Part shown: positions 37,833-47,063 of the stretch, in pieces
How positions within the stretch are numbered: the first letter of the stretch is position 1
Layout of the letters: the number at the start of each line of letters is the position of its first letter
Assembly: GCF_044326205.1 (NCBI RefSeq)
Contig: NZ_JBIRCY010000030.1
Location: forward strand, 1 to 64,000
Direction of reading: 5' to 3'
DNA length: 64,000 nucleotides
Source of the DNA: Kumtagia sp044326205
GTDB taxonomy: Bacteria; Pseudomonadota; Alphaproteobacteria; Rhizobiales; Rhizobiaceae
Made by a program: the position numbers and the translations under genes
Notes under the pieces: generated by a model
Database searches by the model: none
Told to the model about the DNA's origin: nothing
The model's input: the letters and a program-made list of their open reading frames with translations, nothing else

Positions 37833-38008
37833 CCAACGTTTTTCCTCGCGGTCCAAGAATCGACCTTCGTCATTTAGATTTTGGTAGGCCCGGAAGGCAA
37901 CCTCAAGACTTTGATTTAATTATCTTTTTCGTGGCCACAGGTCAGACATTCTTCCCGTATTGTCCCGTATGGTTCCGCGACGGCTGCACGCTCAAAAACT
38001 GGCCATCG

Positions 38009-38197
38009 CTATGCTCCTTCGCGCCAGATCCAGGCTCTGGTCTTTCGATGGTCCGCTCTTATGCGAGCGACCACCAGTTGCCGCCGAGCAACTCCGGCCT
38101 GACGTTTAGCAAGCAGACGTTGAGCAGCTTTCAGATCGGCGGTGTCAACACTCTCGCTGAATGGAGCGTAGGTTTCGGCAAGCACGTGACGAGTCAT
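38009..38197 (-). pseudogene. C-terminal scrap of an adenylate-cyclase/AAA-type ATPase protein
   Basis: The minus-strand frame contains LAETYAPFSESVDTADLKAA followed by QRLLA. This matches the ending LAPVYGWFTEGFDTxDLKEAKALL found in large cyclase/TPR regulatory proteins of rhizobia. It has no start or upstream domain and seems a relic. Confidence 0.45.
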
Positions 38198-38529
38198 GTC
38201 ACCTCTTCTGACTGCAACCGAGAGGCTGATTTTGTTTGGCCATCGACTCGACGGGAACTTTTACACCCATTCTGCCCCTCCAAACTTGCCTACGAGGCCT
38301 CGGTGGACCCGAGTGGTCGCTCTCAATATAAATGTGAGTCCCAAAGGCGCTTCGGCTTTGTGAGGCCGTGCGCGACATGCTCCGTGGGTGCGGCCGCGGC
38401 CATCGATCAACACGACCGCCTTCTCCGGGCGATGGCCGACCCGCTTCACCGACGCCTTTGCCGCCGGCGACGAACGCTCTTCCTCCGTCGAGTCTCAAAT
38501 ACCTATCCGTGGGGCGTGAGGTTCCAACC

Positions 38530-38546
38530 TTACTCAGCTTTACCCA
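38530..38546. promoter_or_regulatory. TTACYCA direct-repeat motif, copy A
   Basis: TTACTCA-GCT-TTACCCA: two heptamers one helical turn (10 bp) apart, about 108 bases before the first binding-protein gene. Copies B, C and D at 45050, 48253 and 57702 have the same layout. Confidence 0.55.
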
Positions 38547-38653
38547 ACCCGACGCCCAAAAGGCCTGTTTGAGACAAAAAAATGACGGGTAGCTTACACC
38601 CACTGCCGCCAATGAAGCAGTGATCAACGTCAACGAACAAGGGGAATCTGCTG

Positions 38654-39874
38654 ATGTCAACCGATAGCCGACAAATGAATCGCCGCCGATTCCTTCACAA
38701 CCTCGCTTTCGCCTCCACGGCCATTGCGACGGGACCGGGCAGCTGGGTAATCCGTCCTGATTGGGCAAATGCGGCGGAAGGTTCTATCAAGATTGGCGTC
38801 GCCACAGACCTTACGGGTTCGCTTGCATTCAATGGCAATACCGATGCGAATGTAGCGCGCATGCTCGTAAAAGAGATCAATGACGCCGGTGGCTTGTTGG
38901 GACGCCCTGTCGAACTTCTGATCGAAGACACGGCTTCGAACGAGTCGGTGGCGGTCGGCAACGTCCGCAAGCTGATTCAGCGAGACAACGTCGACATGGT
39001 GGTCGGTGGCATTGCCAGCTCAATGCGCAATGCCATCAAAGACGTCATCATTTCACGTGGCAAGACGCTCTACATCTACCCACAGGCCTATGAAGGCAAA
39101 GAATGTACGCCATACCTATTTTGCACCGGCCCGGTGCCGGCACAAAATTGCGACAAATTCATCCCCTGGCTGATCAAAAATGGCGGTAAGCGTTTTGCTC
39201 TACCAGGTTCCAATTATATCTGGCCTCAAACAATCAATGCCTATGCCAGAAAGGTTATCGAAGATAACGGCGGAGAGGTGATTTTCGAAGAATATTATCC
39301 GACGGATCAGGTGGAATTCTCCGCCACGGTCAGTCGTGTCATATCTAACAAAGTGGATGTAGTATTCAACACGATCATCCCTCCCGGCGTTGGCTCATTC
39401 TTCAAGCAGCTCTACCAGGCTGGATTTTCCCAAAACGGCGGCCGCGTAGGCTGTGTATACTACGACGAGAACCTGCTTGATATGAACCAGTTTGAAGAGA
39501 TCGAAGGCCTTGCCAGCAGCCTTGATTACTATAAGTCGTTGACAGACGAGGATCCGGTGAGCGCCAAGATCCAGGCTGCTTACGAGAAGCAGTTTCCTGG
39601 CAAGTTTCGGTTCTCGGCAGGCAGCGCCGCCACCGGGGTTTATCGGGGATTGAAGCTTTGGGAAGCCGCCGTAACAGAGGCTGGGACGGTTGAGCGAGAG
39701 GCGGTGGCCGCCGCCTTGGACCATGCCAAGATTGCGGAAGGTCCGGGCGGGCCGGCCGAAATGGTGCCCGGTAAGCGCCATTGCAAGATGAATATGTACA
39801 TCGGTGTAGCGAAAAACGGCCAGTACCAAATTGCGGCGAGGAGCGACGGCCTTGTTGACCCGAAGGAATGCTGA
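38654..39874 (+). CDS. Urea/amide-type ABC substrate-binding protein, paralogue 1
   Basis: Protein of 406 aa with a twin-arginine signal (NRRRFLHN, then a hydrophobic stretch and an ANA-AE cleavage region). The mature part is a type I periplasmic-binding fold of the UrtA/FmdD/AmiC group: IKIGVATDLTGSLAFNG, KEINDAGGLLGRPVELLIED and DMVVGGIASSMRNAI. These proteins bind urea, short amides or branched amino acids. The Tat signal implies folding before export. AAGGGGAA precedes the ATG. It heads an operon with permease and ATPase genes, and its 3' part is nearly identical to the second paralogue at 45173. Confidence 0.88.
   Translation: MSTDSRQMNRRRFLHNLAFASTAIATGPGSWVIRPDWANAAEGSIKIGVATDLTGSLAFNGNTDANVARMLVKEINDAGGLLGRPVELLIEDTASNESVAVGNVRKLIQRDNVDMVVGGIASSMRNAIKDVIISRGKTLYIYPQAYEGKECTPYLFCTGPVPAQNCDKFIPWLIKNGGKRFALPGSNYIWPQTINAYARKVIEDNGGEVIFEEYYPTDQVEFSATVSRVISNKVDVVFNTIIPPGVGSFFKQLYQAGFSQNGGRVGCVYYDENLLDMNQFEEIEGLASSLDYYKSLTDEDPVSAKIQAAYEKQFPGKFRFSAGSAATGVYRGLKLWEAAVTEAGTVEREAVAAALDHAKIAEGPGGPAEMVPGKRHCKMNMYIGVAKNGQYQIAARSDGLVDPKEC
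39545..39810. repeat. Near-identical tract shared with 46064-46329
   Basis: By eye I count five differences in 266 aligned bases with 46064-46329, against about 26 in 100 bases in a sample further upstream (39181-39280 versus 45701-45800). The sharp change marks a recent gene conversion or recombination. Confidence 0.8.
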
Positions 39875-39906
39875 ATGACAAAGGCATCTTCGAGGGATAA
39901 CGAAAA

Positions 39907-40956
39907 ATGCTTCGACTGGTTGACGCCCCACCCATGCCTACGACAGAAACAGATGAACCTGACAGACTCCGTCCGGCATTGTTAAAAATAGAAGCGTCCT
40001 TGCTTATCGCTGGCGCCATTGTACCATTCCTTCTGCCTGATTACATCACCATCTACGCTACACGCGTACTTATACTATGCTTGTTCGCCATTTCATTTGA
40101 TTTAGTCTGGGGTTATGCAGGCATACTAAGCTTAGGCCAGTCGCTGTTCTTCGGCATGGGCGGCTATGCCGTTGCGCTGATCGCACGTGATGCAAACGTA
40201 GCATCGATATTTGTCGTTCTCCCCGTCGGATTCGTTGTTGGCCTCGTTGCTGCATTGTTGCTCGCAGGCTTCCTGTTGCTCGGACGTCACCCAACAAGCG
40301 TGGTTTTCGTCTCGCTAGGTACCATGACAGGCGCCTACGCTGCCGATAGATTTGCTCGAGGATCGCAATACCTGGGTGGGCAGAATGGGATACCTTCGAT
40401 TCAGTTGATGACGATCGGCCCCTACGAACTGAACGAAGGACCCACTTTCTACTACCTTGCGCTCGGCATTTTGGTCGTCGTCTATCTCCTGTGCCGCTTC
40501 ATGTTGCGCTCGCAGTTTGGGCTCGCACTCGCGGGGTTGCGCGAAAATGAGCAGCGGATTGCCTTTTTTGGGTATCGTGCACAGCACCTTAAGGCGATCA
40601 TCTTTGCGGTTAGCGGTGCGATCGCTGGTGTTGCTGGCAGCCTATACGCGTTCCACGAGGGGTTTGTATGGACGAACATGCTGGGCGTCGTGATGTCGAC
40701 CCAGGTTGTTCTTTATGTTTTGTTTGGCGGATCCGGCACGCTTGTTGGAGCTGTGATCGGCACTCTCGTCATTGAGGCGTTGAGCTATTGGCTGTCGAAT
40801 GCTTTCCAAGATATCTGGCCAGTTGTTCTCGGCGTGCTCTTGCTGCTCGTAATCATGTTCCGACCTGCTGGGTTGATCAGTTTCGTGGCGAGCGAACGCG
40901 AGCGCGTCGGAACCTTCGGTCGACCGAAAAAGCGAGGCAACCGTGGTGCTGCTTGA
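39907..40956 (+). CDS. Branched-chain/urea-type ABC permease (LivM/UrtC-like)
   Basis: Protein of about 349 aa with some nine hydrophobic segments. The LivM signatures DLVWGYAGILSLGQSLFFGMGGYAVALIA and FGYRAQHLKAIIFAVSGAIAGVAGSLYAFHEG are intact. The first ATG at 39907 is used; another at 39934 is possible. It follows the first binding-protein gene by 32 bases and overlaps the next ATPase gene by 14 bases. Confidence 0.9.
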   Translation: MLRLVDAPPMPTTETDEPDRLRPALLKIEASLLIAGAIVPFLLPDYITIYATRVLILCLFAISFDLVWGYAGILSLGQSLFFGMGGYAVALIARDANVASIFVVLPVGFVVGLVAALLLAGFLLLGRHPTSVVFVSLGTMTGAYAADRFARGSQYLGGQNGIPSIQLMTIGPYELNEGPTFYYLALGILVVVYLLCRFMLRSQFGLALAGLRENEQRIAFFGYRAQHLKAIIFAVSGAIAGVAGSLYAFHEGFVWTNMLGVVMSTQVVLYVLFGGSGTLVGAVIGTLVIEALSYWLSNAFQDIWPVVLGVLLLLVIMFRPAGLISFVASERERVGTFGRPKKRGNRGAA

Positions 40957-41677
40957 GACAACCGCTATCCAAAAAAGTTTCGGAAAGCTCGTCGCGTTGG
41001 ATGGCGCGGCGCTCACAGTCGGTCAAAGCGAGTTCCATGGTCTGATTGGACCGAACGGATCCGGCAAGAGCACGCTAATGAAGTGTGTGGCCGGCGCCGA
41101 GACGCCCTCCAAAGGTCGAGTGAAGTTCTCTGGGATTGACATTACTGATGCGTCTCCCGCAGCGCGTGCGCGCGCCGGCCTCAGCCTGAAGTTCCAGATC
41201 ACTAGTATCCTGCCCGCCCTCACGCTTTACGACAACATTTTGCTCGCTCTACAGGCGAAATCGTCACTCGTGGGCCTGATCTTTTCGCGCAGTCGTGGTG
41301 TTCTGCACGACCGTGTGATGGGCATGCTGGAGCAGTTTCGCCTCGCGGCGCGTGCTTACCAGCCCGCGTCGGCACTCTCTCATGGCCAGCAACAGTGGCT
41401 TGAGATCGCCATGGCACTTGCGGCCGAGCCCAAGCTCTTGCTGCTCGACGAACCTACGGGGGGCATGAGCCTTGAGGAGCGCCGGGTCACCGGCGATTTG
41501 CTGCGGCCTATTAAGCAAAAATGCTCCCTCATCATTGTCGAACACGACCTCGATTTTATTCGGGATGTTTGCGACCGACTCACCGTACTCGATCAGGGCA
41601 ATGTCATCTGCTCTGGCACGGTTCAAGAGGTCCAGGCCGATCCTCGTGTTCAAGAGGTGTATCTGCGCCGTGCTTGA
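40943..41677 (+). CDS. ABC ATPase, LivG/UrtD type
   Basis: Protein of 244 aa. Walker A is GLIGPNGSGKSTLMK, the signature motif is LSHGQQQWLEIAMAL (the LSHGQ form is usual for UrtD) and Walker B is LLLLDEPTGGMS. GTG start at 40943 inside the permease gene. It would energise uptake together with the second ATPase; the two overlap by 8 bases. Confidence 0.9.
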   Translation: MVLLETTAIQKSFGKLVALDGAALTVGQSEFHGLIGPNGSGKSTLMKCVAGAETPSKGRVKFSGIDITDASPAARARAGLSLKFQITSILPALTLYDNILLALQAKSSLVGLIFSRSRGVLHDRVMGMLEQFRLAARAYQPASALSHGQQQWLEIAMALAAEPKLLLLDEPTGGMSLEERRVTGDLLRPIKQKCSLIIVEHDLDFIRDVCDRLTVLDQGNVICSGTVQEVQADPRVQEVYLRRA

Positions 41678-42371
41678 AGACAATCTGCTCGATATCACCG
41701 ACCTCGATGCTGGATATGGCGGCAGCCAGGTTCTGTTTGGCGTGGGAATGCAAATACCCCGGCGGGGTGGCACCGCCGTGCTTGGTCGCAACGGTGCCGG
41801 AAAAACCACGCTAATGAAGGCAATCATTGGGGAGTTGCCGTTGCGCGGGGGCGCCGTCAGCCTCGACAGTCGTGAGCTAGGGCCACTTCCCACCGAACAG
41901 CGTGTCCGACTCGGCCTTGGCTACGTGCCGCAAGAGCACGCGGTATTCGCGCGCCTCTCCGTGCGCGACAATCTAGCTGTAGGTATGCTTTCGACCCGAG
42001 ACCAAGAGGCCCTCGACCGCGTTCTTACCACCTTTCCAAAGCTCGGCCACCGCTTGGGTCAGGCTGCTGGCACACTTTCTGGCGGTGAGCGTAAGATGCT
42101 GGCAATCGCACGGGCTCTGCTGGCCAATCCGCGAGTATTGCTGCTCGATGAGCCGACGGAAGGCGTTTGGATCGGTGTAGTCGAGGAGATCACGGAACGC
42201 CTGATCGATCTCGCCAAAGACATCGCGGTAATCGTAGTGGAGCAGCATCTGGACCTTGCGCTTCGGGTCGCCAGCCAAGCCTATGTTCTTGACCGCGGGC
42301 GTGTCGCGATTTCGGGCCCTTCACATGGCCTGCGCGATGACCCGCGCCTGTTGGCGTATTTGGCGCCTTAG
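41670..42371 (+). CDS. ABC ATPase, LivF/UrtE type
   Basis: Protein of 233 aa. Walker A is VLGRNGAGKTTLMKAI, signature LSGGERKMLAIARAL and Walker B VLLLDEPTEGVWIGVVEEI, the LivF/UrtE wording. The GTG at 41670 overlaps the previous gene; an in-frame upstream stretch to 41472 lies entirely inside the first ATPase gene and is not coding in this frame. Confidence 0.9.
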   Translation: MLEDNLLDITDLDAGYGGSQVLFGVGMQIPRRGGTAVLGRNGAGKTTLMKAIIGELPLRGGAVSLDSRELGPLPTEQRVRLGLGYVPQEHAVFARLSVRDNLAVGMLSTRDQEALDRVLTTFPKLGHRLGQAAGTLSGGERKMLAIARALLANPRVLLLDEPTEGVWIGVVEEITERLIDLAKDIAVIVVEQHLDLALRVASQAYVLDRGRVAISGPSHGLRDDPRLLAYLAP

Positions 42372-42432
42372 AGGCCATAACTCAACAAGCGCCAAGATGC
42401 AGTTCCCAGTCGACTAGCGGAGAGTTCGAGCA

Positions 42433-43692
42433 ATGCCAGGTTCAATGCGGGAGTTTGTTAAAACATGCGACGTGGTCGACGTTCATGAGCATCATATGCC
42501 TCAGATCACACTTGACCGCGACGTCAATCTCTTGAGGCTGTTTCGGCAGAGCTATGCGGCCTGGACGAGCGACGTGCTTCCATCGGAGCCGAAGGCCACC
42601 GGCGACATTATATCGAATACCGTCCAACCCACGACCTGGGAAGCTCTATCCCCTTACTTGGAACGAAGCTACTCAAACGCGTTCGTACGCAACCTGGTCC
42701 GCGGCGTTTCCCACCTTTACGAGGTTGGCGACCACGGTATCACTCGTGAAAACTGGGAAGCGGTAGATGCCGCGGTACGCGCTCACCACAAGGACGTGAA
42801 ATGGCCAAGTGAAGTAATCAGACGCGCGGGCATAAAGAGGATAGTGACGGACTCTTTCCTTGACCCGATTTCGGACCTGCGCCCACAGCTGGGCGATCGC
42901 TACACCGCGGTGCTCCGCTTCAATGCGTTCGCCTTTGGATGGCACCCGGAATCGCTTGATCACAACGGAAATTCCGCTCATTCAATGCTCGCGCGGCTTG
43001 GCATGGAAGTGAGGACTTTCGACGACTATTGTACGGCCATTCGCGAGCTTGTCGCCGGGTGTCGTGGACGAAATCAAGTTGCACTTAAGAACGCACTCGC
43101 CTACGACCGGGACGTAAATTTCGACGAGCCCAATGAAGAGCTTGCTCGCCGGGCCTGGGGACAGCTCTCACCCTCTGCTGCAGAGCGCAAGGCGTTTGGC
43201 GATTTCGTCGTAGACCTGTTCTGCCAACTAGCAGGTGAGTTGGATTTGCCTGTCCAGACTCACTTGGGGACTGCGATCTTAAAGGGGTCGCATCCATTGC
43301 GGATGGCGGGATTAATCGAACGTCACCCTCGTACGCGATTCCTCCTTATGCATTTGGCATATCCCTGGAGCCGCGATTTGCTGGGCATGGCGTTCGTATA
43401 CCGGAATGTCTGGCTCGATTTGTGTTGGTCTTTTCTACTGAGTCCATCCCATTTCAAGCTGGCATTCCACGAAGCCATCGAAGTCTTGCCTGATCACTCG
43501 CGAATGATGATCGGAGGAGACTGCGTGCACGTCGAGGAATCGTATGCCGCCATAGAAAGCGCGCGAAACCTGATTGGCGATGTGCTGCATGAGAAGATTG
43601 CGGACGGTTACTGGCACTTGCGCCATGCGGAGCGCTTGGCGACACGGGTACTCTCCGAAAACGCGGCGGAATTTTTCGGATTGACTTCGTAG
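42433..43692 (+). CDS. Amidohydrolase-superfamily protein
   Basis: Protein of 419 aa. Metal-ligand candidates follow the superfamily order: DVVDVHEHH at the N-terminus, LPVQTHLGTA, LLMHLAYPWSRD and a late Asp in IGGDCVHVEES. Closest in feel are COG2159-type/uronate isomerase-like hydrolases, but I cannot name the substrate. It sits inside the importer operon, between ATPase and permease genes, so it probably acts on the imported compound, perhaps cleaving an amide or decarboxylating it. Confidence 0.8.
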   Translation: MPGSMREFVKTCDVVDVHEHHMPQITLDRDVNLLRLFRQSYAAWTSDVLPSEPKATGDIISNTVQPTTWEALSPYLERSYSNAFVRNLVRGVSHLYEVGDHGITRENWEAVDAAVRAHHKDVKWPSEVIRRAGIKRIVTDSFLDPISDLRPQLGDRYTAVLRFNAFAFGWHPESLDHNGNSAHSMLARLGMEVRTFDDYCTAIRELVAGCRGRNQVALKNALAYDRDVNFDEPNEELARRAWGQLSPSAAERKAFGDFVVDLFCQLAGELDLPVQTHLGTAILKGSHPLRMAGLIERHPRTRFLLMHLAYPWSRDLLGMAFVYRNVWLDLCWSFLLSPSHFKLAFHEAIEVLPDHSRMMIGGDCVHVEESYAAIESARNLIGDVLHEKIADGYWHLRHAERLATRVLSENAAEFFGLTS

Positions 43693-43700
43693 CAGGAGTG

Positions 43701-43737
43701 GTGTGGGCGCCCCAGTGATTGGCGCCTTAGCCCACAC
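43701..43737 (+). terminator. Stem-loop between amidohydrolase and permease genes
   Basis: GTGTGGGC (43701-43708) pairs with GCCCACAC (43730-43737); an inner GCGCC/GGCGC pair strengthens it. There is no T-run after it, so it may be a processing or attenuation hairpin rather than a true terminator. Confidence 0.5.
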
Positions 43738-43803
43738 GAAACCAAGTCGTTCTAGTGGACGGCGCCTAAACCTGAACTCTGCAGAAACTCCGAGGTTAGC
43801 AAC

Positions 43804-44661
43804 ATGGATACGCTGATTGTCGCCCTGTTCGAGATCCTGAGCTTTGGCGCCATCGTCGTATTGGTGGTGCTCGGGCTCGGGATCATTGCAAGCATGATGG
43901 GCATTTTCAATTTCGCGCAGGGCGAGTTTGTCCTGCTTGGCGCATACGTCACCTATCTCGTGCATAGCACCGGTTTGCCGGTCATTGTCGGTATGTTAGT
44001 CGCGCCGTTCATCGTCGGCGCGCTGGGGCTGGTGCTGGAGAAGCTGGTAGTCCGGCGTTTCTACGCGGCACCTATAGTTGCCATGCTCGGAACTTATGCG
44101 CTGGGTCTAATTATAAGGGAAGTCGTCCGCGGTCTTATCGGCGGACTCTACCTTTCGGTACCCGAGCCGATCGGTGGTTCGATTGATATCGGTACGTTGC
44201 ATTTTGCGACCTGGCGCTGCTTAATCATCATTGTCACAGCACTTGTCATGGCAGGCAGTTACGCTCTGCTTGCGTGCACGTCCTTCGGTCTACGTATCCG
44301 CGCATCGCTGGAGAACCCGTCTTTAGCGCGTGCATCCGGTATCTCGAGCAGCGTGGTCTACAGCGTTACGTTTGCATTCGGAGCTGCGTTGGCCGGGCTC
44401 GCGGGCGCCCTGATCGTGCCTGTGTTCTCGCTGTTCGCCGATCTTGGCATTCGCTTTCTTATCCAGGGGTTTGTCGCGGTCATGGTGGGCGGCGTTGGAT
44501 CCTTTGCGGGCCCCGTTGCCGGAGCTAGCGTGATCGGCACGCTCAGCGCGGCGCTGCCTTGGGTCATGGCACCTGTGATCGCCGATGTTTTGGTGTTCGT
44601 CCTCGCAATTATCTTCGTCAAGTTCCGCCCCCAAGGTTTGGTGGCGGGGAGAGCGGTCTAG
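43804..44661 (+). CDS. Branched-chain/urea-type ABC permease (LivH/UrtB-like)
   Basis: Protein of 285 aa with about eight hydrophobic segments. LGLGIIASMMGIFNFAQGEFVLLGAY and FGLRIRASLENPSLARASGI are the LivH signature loops. CCGAGG precedes the ATG at 43804. It supplies the second membrane subunit for the importer; usually livH/urtB comes before livM/urtC, so the order here is rearranged around the amidohydrolase gene. Confidence 0.9.
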   Translation: MDTLIVALFEILSFGAIVVLVVLGLGIIASMMGIFNFAQGEFVLLGAYVTYLVHSTGLPVIVGMLVAPFIVGALGLVLEKLVVRRFYAAPIVAMLGTYALGLIIREVVRGLIGGLYLSVPEPIGGSIDIGTLHFATWRCLIIIVTALVMAGSYALLACTSFGLRIRASLENPSLARASGISSSVVYSVTFAFGAALAGLAGALIVPVFSLFADLGIRFLIQGFVAVMVGGVGSFAGPVAGASVIGTLSAALPWVMAPVIADVLVFVLAIIFVKFRPQGLVAGRAV

Positions 44662-45172
44662 CGCTATTTAGGCAGGTTCGCCGAGATGATCTGAAGCGGG
44701 GGCGGCAGCGGATTCTGCTTTTCCGCCTTTTGGGCGAGCGCGGGATTTTGAGTAGGGCGTAGGCCACCACCGTCTTCCAAGCATGTCGATGAGCGGGTCC
44801 ATGACGGACCGCCGAGGTGGTCGAGGCCCGAGTTCCTCCTTCATTCGCCGAGGGACCTGCTTCGTGGATCCCGCGCGCGCGATCTGTGCCATCTGATCTT
44901 TCGTGGCAATTGTCAAAGCCTTCCAACGGAGCCTCTGAATTGCCTTCTAGCCGATAGTCGGCTGTCGAGAGGCGGTCGTATCTCGGAGACAGCGCGGCGA
45001 GCTCTGTCCTTGACGGACATTTGTATGCGCAAAGGCCAAGTCTGTGAAATTGCTCAACTTTACCCAACTCGACGTTCAAAAGCTGTTTGACCAAAAAGAA
45101 TGGCGGGTAGCTTTCACCCGCTGCCGCCAATGAGCAGTGATCAACGTCAACGAACGAATAGGGGACCCGCTG
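44662..45172. other. 510-base gap before the second binding-protein gene
   Basis: The first 350 bases hold no convincing gene; a minus-strand 82-codon frame (44668-44916) is Arg/Lys/Pro-rich and unrecognised. The last 120 bases are a diverged copy of the leader at 38530-38653 and contain motif B. Confidence 0.5.
45050..45066. promoter_or_regulatory. TTACYCA direct-repeat motif, copy B
   Basis: TTGCTCA-ACT-TTACCCA, one mismatch from the consensus in the first heptamer, about 107 bases before the second binding-protein gene. Its distance to the start is almost the same as for copy A. Confidence 0.5.
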
Positions 45173-46393
45173 ATGTCAGCCGATAGCCGACAAATGAATC
45201 GACGCCGATTCCTTCATAACTTCGCCTTCGCCTCTGCAGCCATTGCGACGGGACCAGGCAGCTGGGTGATCCGTCCCGGCTGGGCTAACGCTGCTGAAGG
45301 ACCGATCAAGCTTGGTATCGCTACTGATCTTACAGGTTCGCTAGGGTTTCTCGGCAACACTGACGCCAACGTCGCTCGCATGGTCGTTAAAGAGATCAAC
45401 GATGCCGGCGGCCTATTGGGTCGCCCGATCGAGCTGTTGATCGAGGACACGGCCTCAGATGAAGCAGTCGCGGTCGGCAACGTTCGCAAGCTAATTCAGC
45501 GAGACAAGGTCGACATTGTGCTCGGAGGCATCTCGAGCTCGATGCGCAACGCCATCAAGGATGTGATCATCTCACGTGGCAAGACGCTTTACATCTATCC
45601 GGAGGGCTATGAGGGCAAAGAATGCACGCCCTATCTGTTCTGTACCGGCCCGGTACCGGCTCAGAATTGCGATCAGTTCATTCCGTGGCTGATCCAGAAT
45701 GGCGGCAAGCGGTTCGCGATGCCGGGTTCCAACTACGTGTGGCCACAAACGATCAACGCATATGCGCGGAAGCTGGTCGAAAAGAACGGGGGCGAGGTTG
45801 TTTTCGAAGAATACTATCCGATGGACCAGGTTGATTTCTCATCGACCGTAAGCCGCATCATCTCCAACAAGATCGATGTCGTATTCAACACGATCGTTCC
45901 GCCCGGTGTGGGCTCCCTCTTCAAACAACTTCACCAAGCGGGCTTTACCAAGAATGGCGGTCGGCTTGGCTGCACATATTATGACGAAATCAATCTCGAG
46001 ATGAACCAGGCTGACGAGATCGAAGGACTTGCTAGTAGCCTCGATTACTACAGGTCATTGGCAGACGAGGATCCGGTCAGCGCCAGGATCCAGGCTGCTT
46101 ACGAGAAGCAGTTTCCTGGCAAGTTTCGGTTCTCGGCAGGCAGCGCCGCCACCGGGGTTTATCGGGGACTGAAGCTTTGGGAAGCCGCCGTAACAGAGGC
46201 TGGGACGGTTGAGCGAGAGGCGGTGGCCGCCGCCCTGGACCATGCCAAGATTGCGGAAGGTCCGGGCGGGCCGGCCGAAATGGTGCCCGGTAAGCGTCAT
46301 TGCAAGATGAATATGTACATCGGTGTAGCAAAGGGTGGCAGATACGAGGTGGTCTCGCGAAGCAATGGCCTCGTCGACCCGGGGGAGTGCTAA
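45173..46393 (+). CDS. Urea/amide-type ABC substrate-binding protein, paralogue 2
   Basis: Protein of 406 aa, same length and same twin-arginine signal (NRRRFLHN) as paralogue 1. The mature protein differs at scattered sites, for example DLTGSLGFLGNTDAN and TYYDEINLEMNQADE, while its last third is almost the same. The start at 45173 matches paralogue 1; an in-frame ATG at 45137 is less likely. It lies after the permease gene without its own transporter genes, so it may offer the same importer a second ligand specificity. Confidence 0.88.
   Translation: MSADSRQMNRRRFLHNFAFASAAIATGPGSWVIRPGWANAAEGPIKLGIATDLTGSLGFLGNTDANVARMVVKEINDAGGLLGRPIELLIEDTASDEAVAVGNVRKLIQRDKVDIVLGGISSSMRNAIKDVIISRGKTLYIYPEGYEGKECTPYLFCTGPVPAQNCDQFIPWLIQNGGKRFAMPGSNYVWPQTINAYARKLVEKNGGEVVFEEYYPMDQVDFSSTVSRIISNKIDVVFNTIVPPGVGSLFKQLHQAGFTKNGGRLGCTYYDEINLEMNQADEIEGLASSLDYYRSLADEDPVSARIQAAYEKQFPGKFRFSAGSAATGVYRGLKLWEAAVTEAGTVEREAVAAALDHAKIAEGPGGPAEMVPGKRHCKMNMYIGVAKGGRYEVVSRSNGLVDPGEC
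46064..46329. repeat. Near-identical tract shared with 39545-39810
   Basis: Second copy of the 266-base conversion tract in the binding-protein paralogues; I count five differences. Confidence 0.8.
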
Positions 46394-47063
46394 ATAACGT
46401 GCTAGCTGGAAGCCGCACTACGCACTGAATGTTGTGAGCGATCCATTACTACGCGAGATCAATCCATGCCGGTAGAAACGGCTCGCAGCATAACGCCGGC
46501 GTCGTCGCTGGTGGCCATGGTGGCGCGGAGCTTCCAGTCCATGATACAGCGCGAACAGTCGTCCAGCGCGGGGGAGAGGCAAAACCAGTCCCTCCCCTTC
46601 AACTTTTAGGTCTATCGCTCACCTCGCGCTCGCGCGGCAACAGGTCCGGCTGAGCAAGGGCGAGCTGAACCCTTAGTCCGGATCGTATCCCGGATGCGGT
46701 TCCAAACCTTGGCTGGGCCGGGGTGGGATTAGCATCACCAACCCTTTCTTTCTGTGCGTCCTCCAGTGGGCGGCCGTGTACCCGGAGCGGCGAGTTGATC
46801 AGCTACGAGGACCTTGATGCCCGCTGCCGGCTGCGGCTTCTTCCCAGTCTTCTCCGACCGCGGTCCGTATATTGAACCAGTAACGGCACATCTACTTCGC
46901 TCTGGAACTCTATACCGCAGCCGACATGGTCCTGCTCGTGAACAGAAGCCAAAGACTATTGGACTTTTGACAGCACAGCTGAATCGCTAGTGCTCGCTCG
47001 CCAGACCCAAAGGAGACAGGATTCCATTGAGCTTCTGCATTGTGGTTCTCGATGCGGCAAATC
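46394..47063. other. 670-base gap with insertion-sequence debris
   Basis: Contains the minus-strand IS3 transposase fragment at 46459-46606. The rest (46610-47063) shows no gene, RNA or clear terminator that I can support. It separates the importer operon from the convergent lrgB gene. Confidence 0.55.
46459..46606 (-). pseudogene. IS3-family transposase DDE-domain fragment
   Basis: Minus-strand translation gives LKGRDWFCLSPALDDCSRCI and then MDWKLRATMATSDDAGVMLR before a stop. This aligns with the IS3 OrfB core WGWYYLSTVLDDxSRYIIAWKLCTTM, including the second catalytic Asp region. It has stops on both sides, so it is a short relic. Confidence 0.6.

Larger units (their letters stand above)
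37833..38653. other. 820-base gap between thiD and the importer operon
   Basis: Apart from a minus-strand fragment (38009-38197) and the direct-repeat motif at 38530-38546, no gene is convincing. The last 100 bases resemble the leader of the second binding-protein gene at 45050-45172 (shared GCTTTACCCAAC, GGGTAGCTT, CACCC, CTGCCGCCAATGA, GCAGTGATCAACGTCAACGA), showing that the duplication included the promoter region. Confidence 0.6.

Noticed and set aside
38199..38768. Minus-strand 189-codon frame before the first binding-protein gene
   Set aside because: Low-complexity Arg/Pro/Gly content, antisense to the leader and signal-peptide region, no motif.
44668..44916. Minus-strand 82-codon frame after the LivH-type permease
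   Set aside because: Basic, Pro-rich, no family resemblance; could be a tiny gene but there is no supporting ribosome site or partner.
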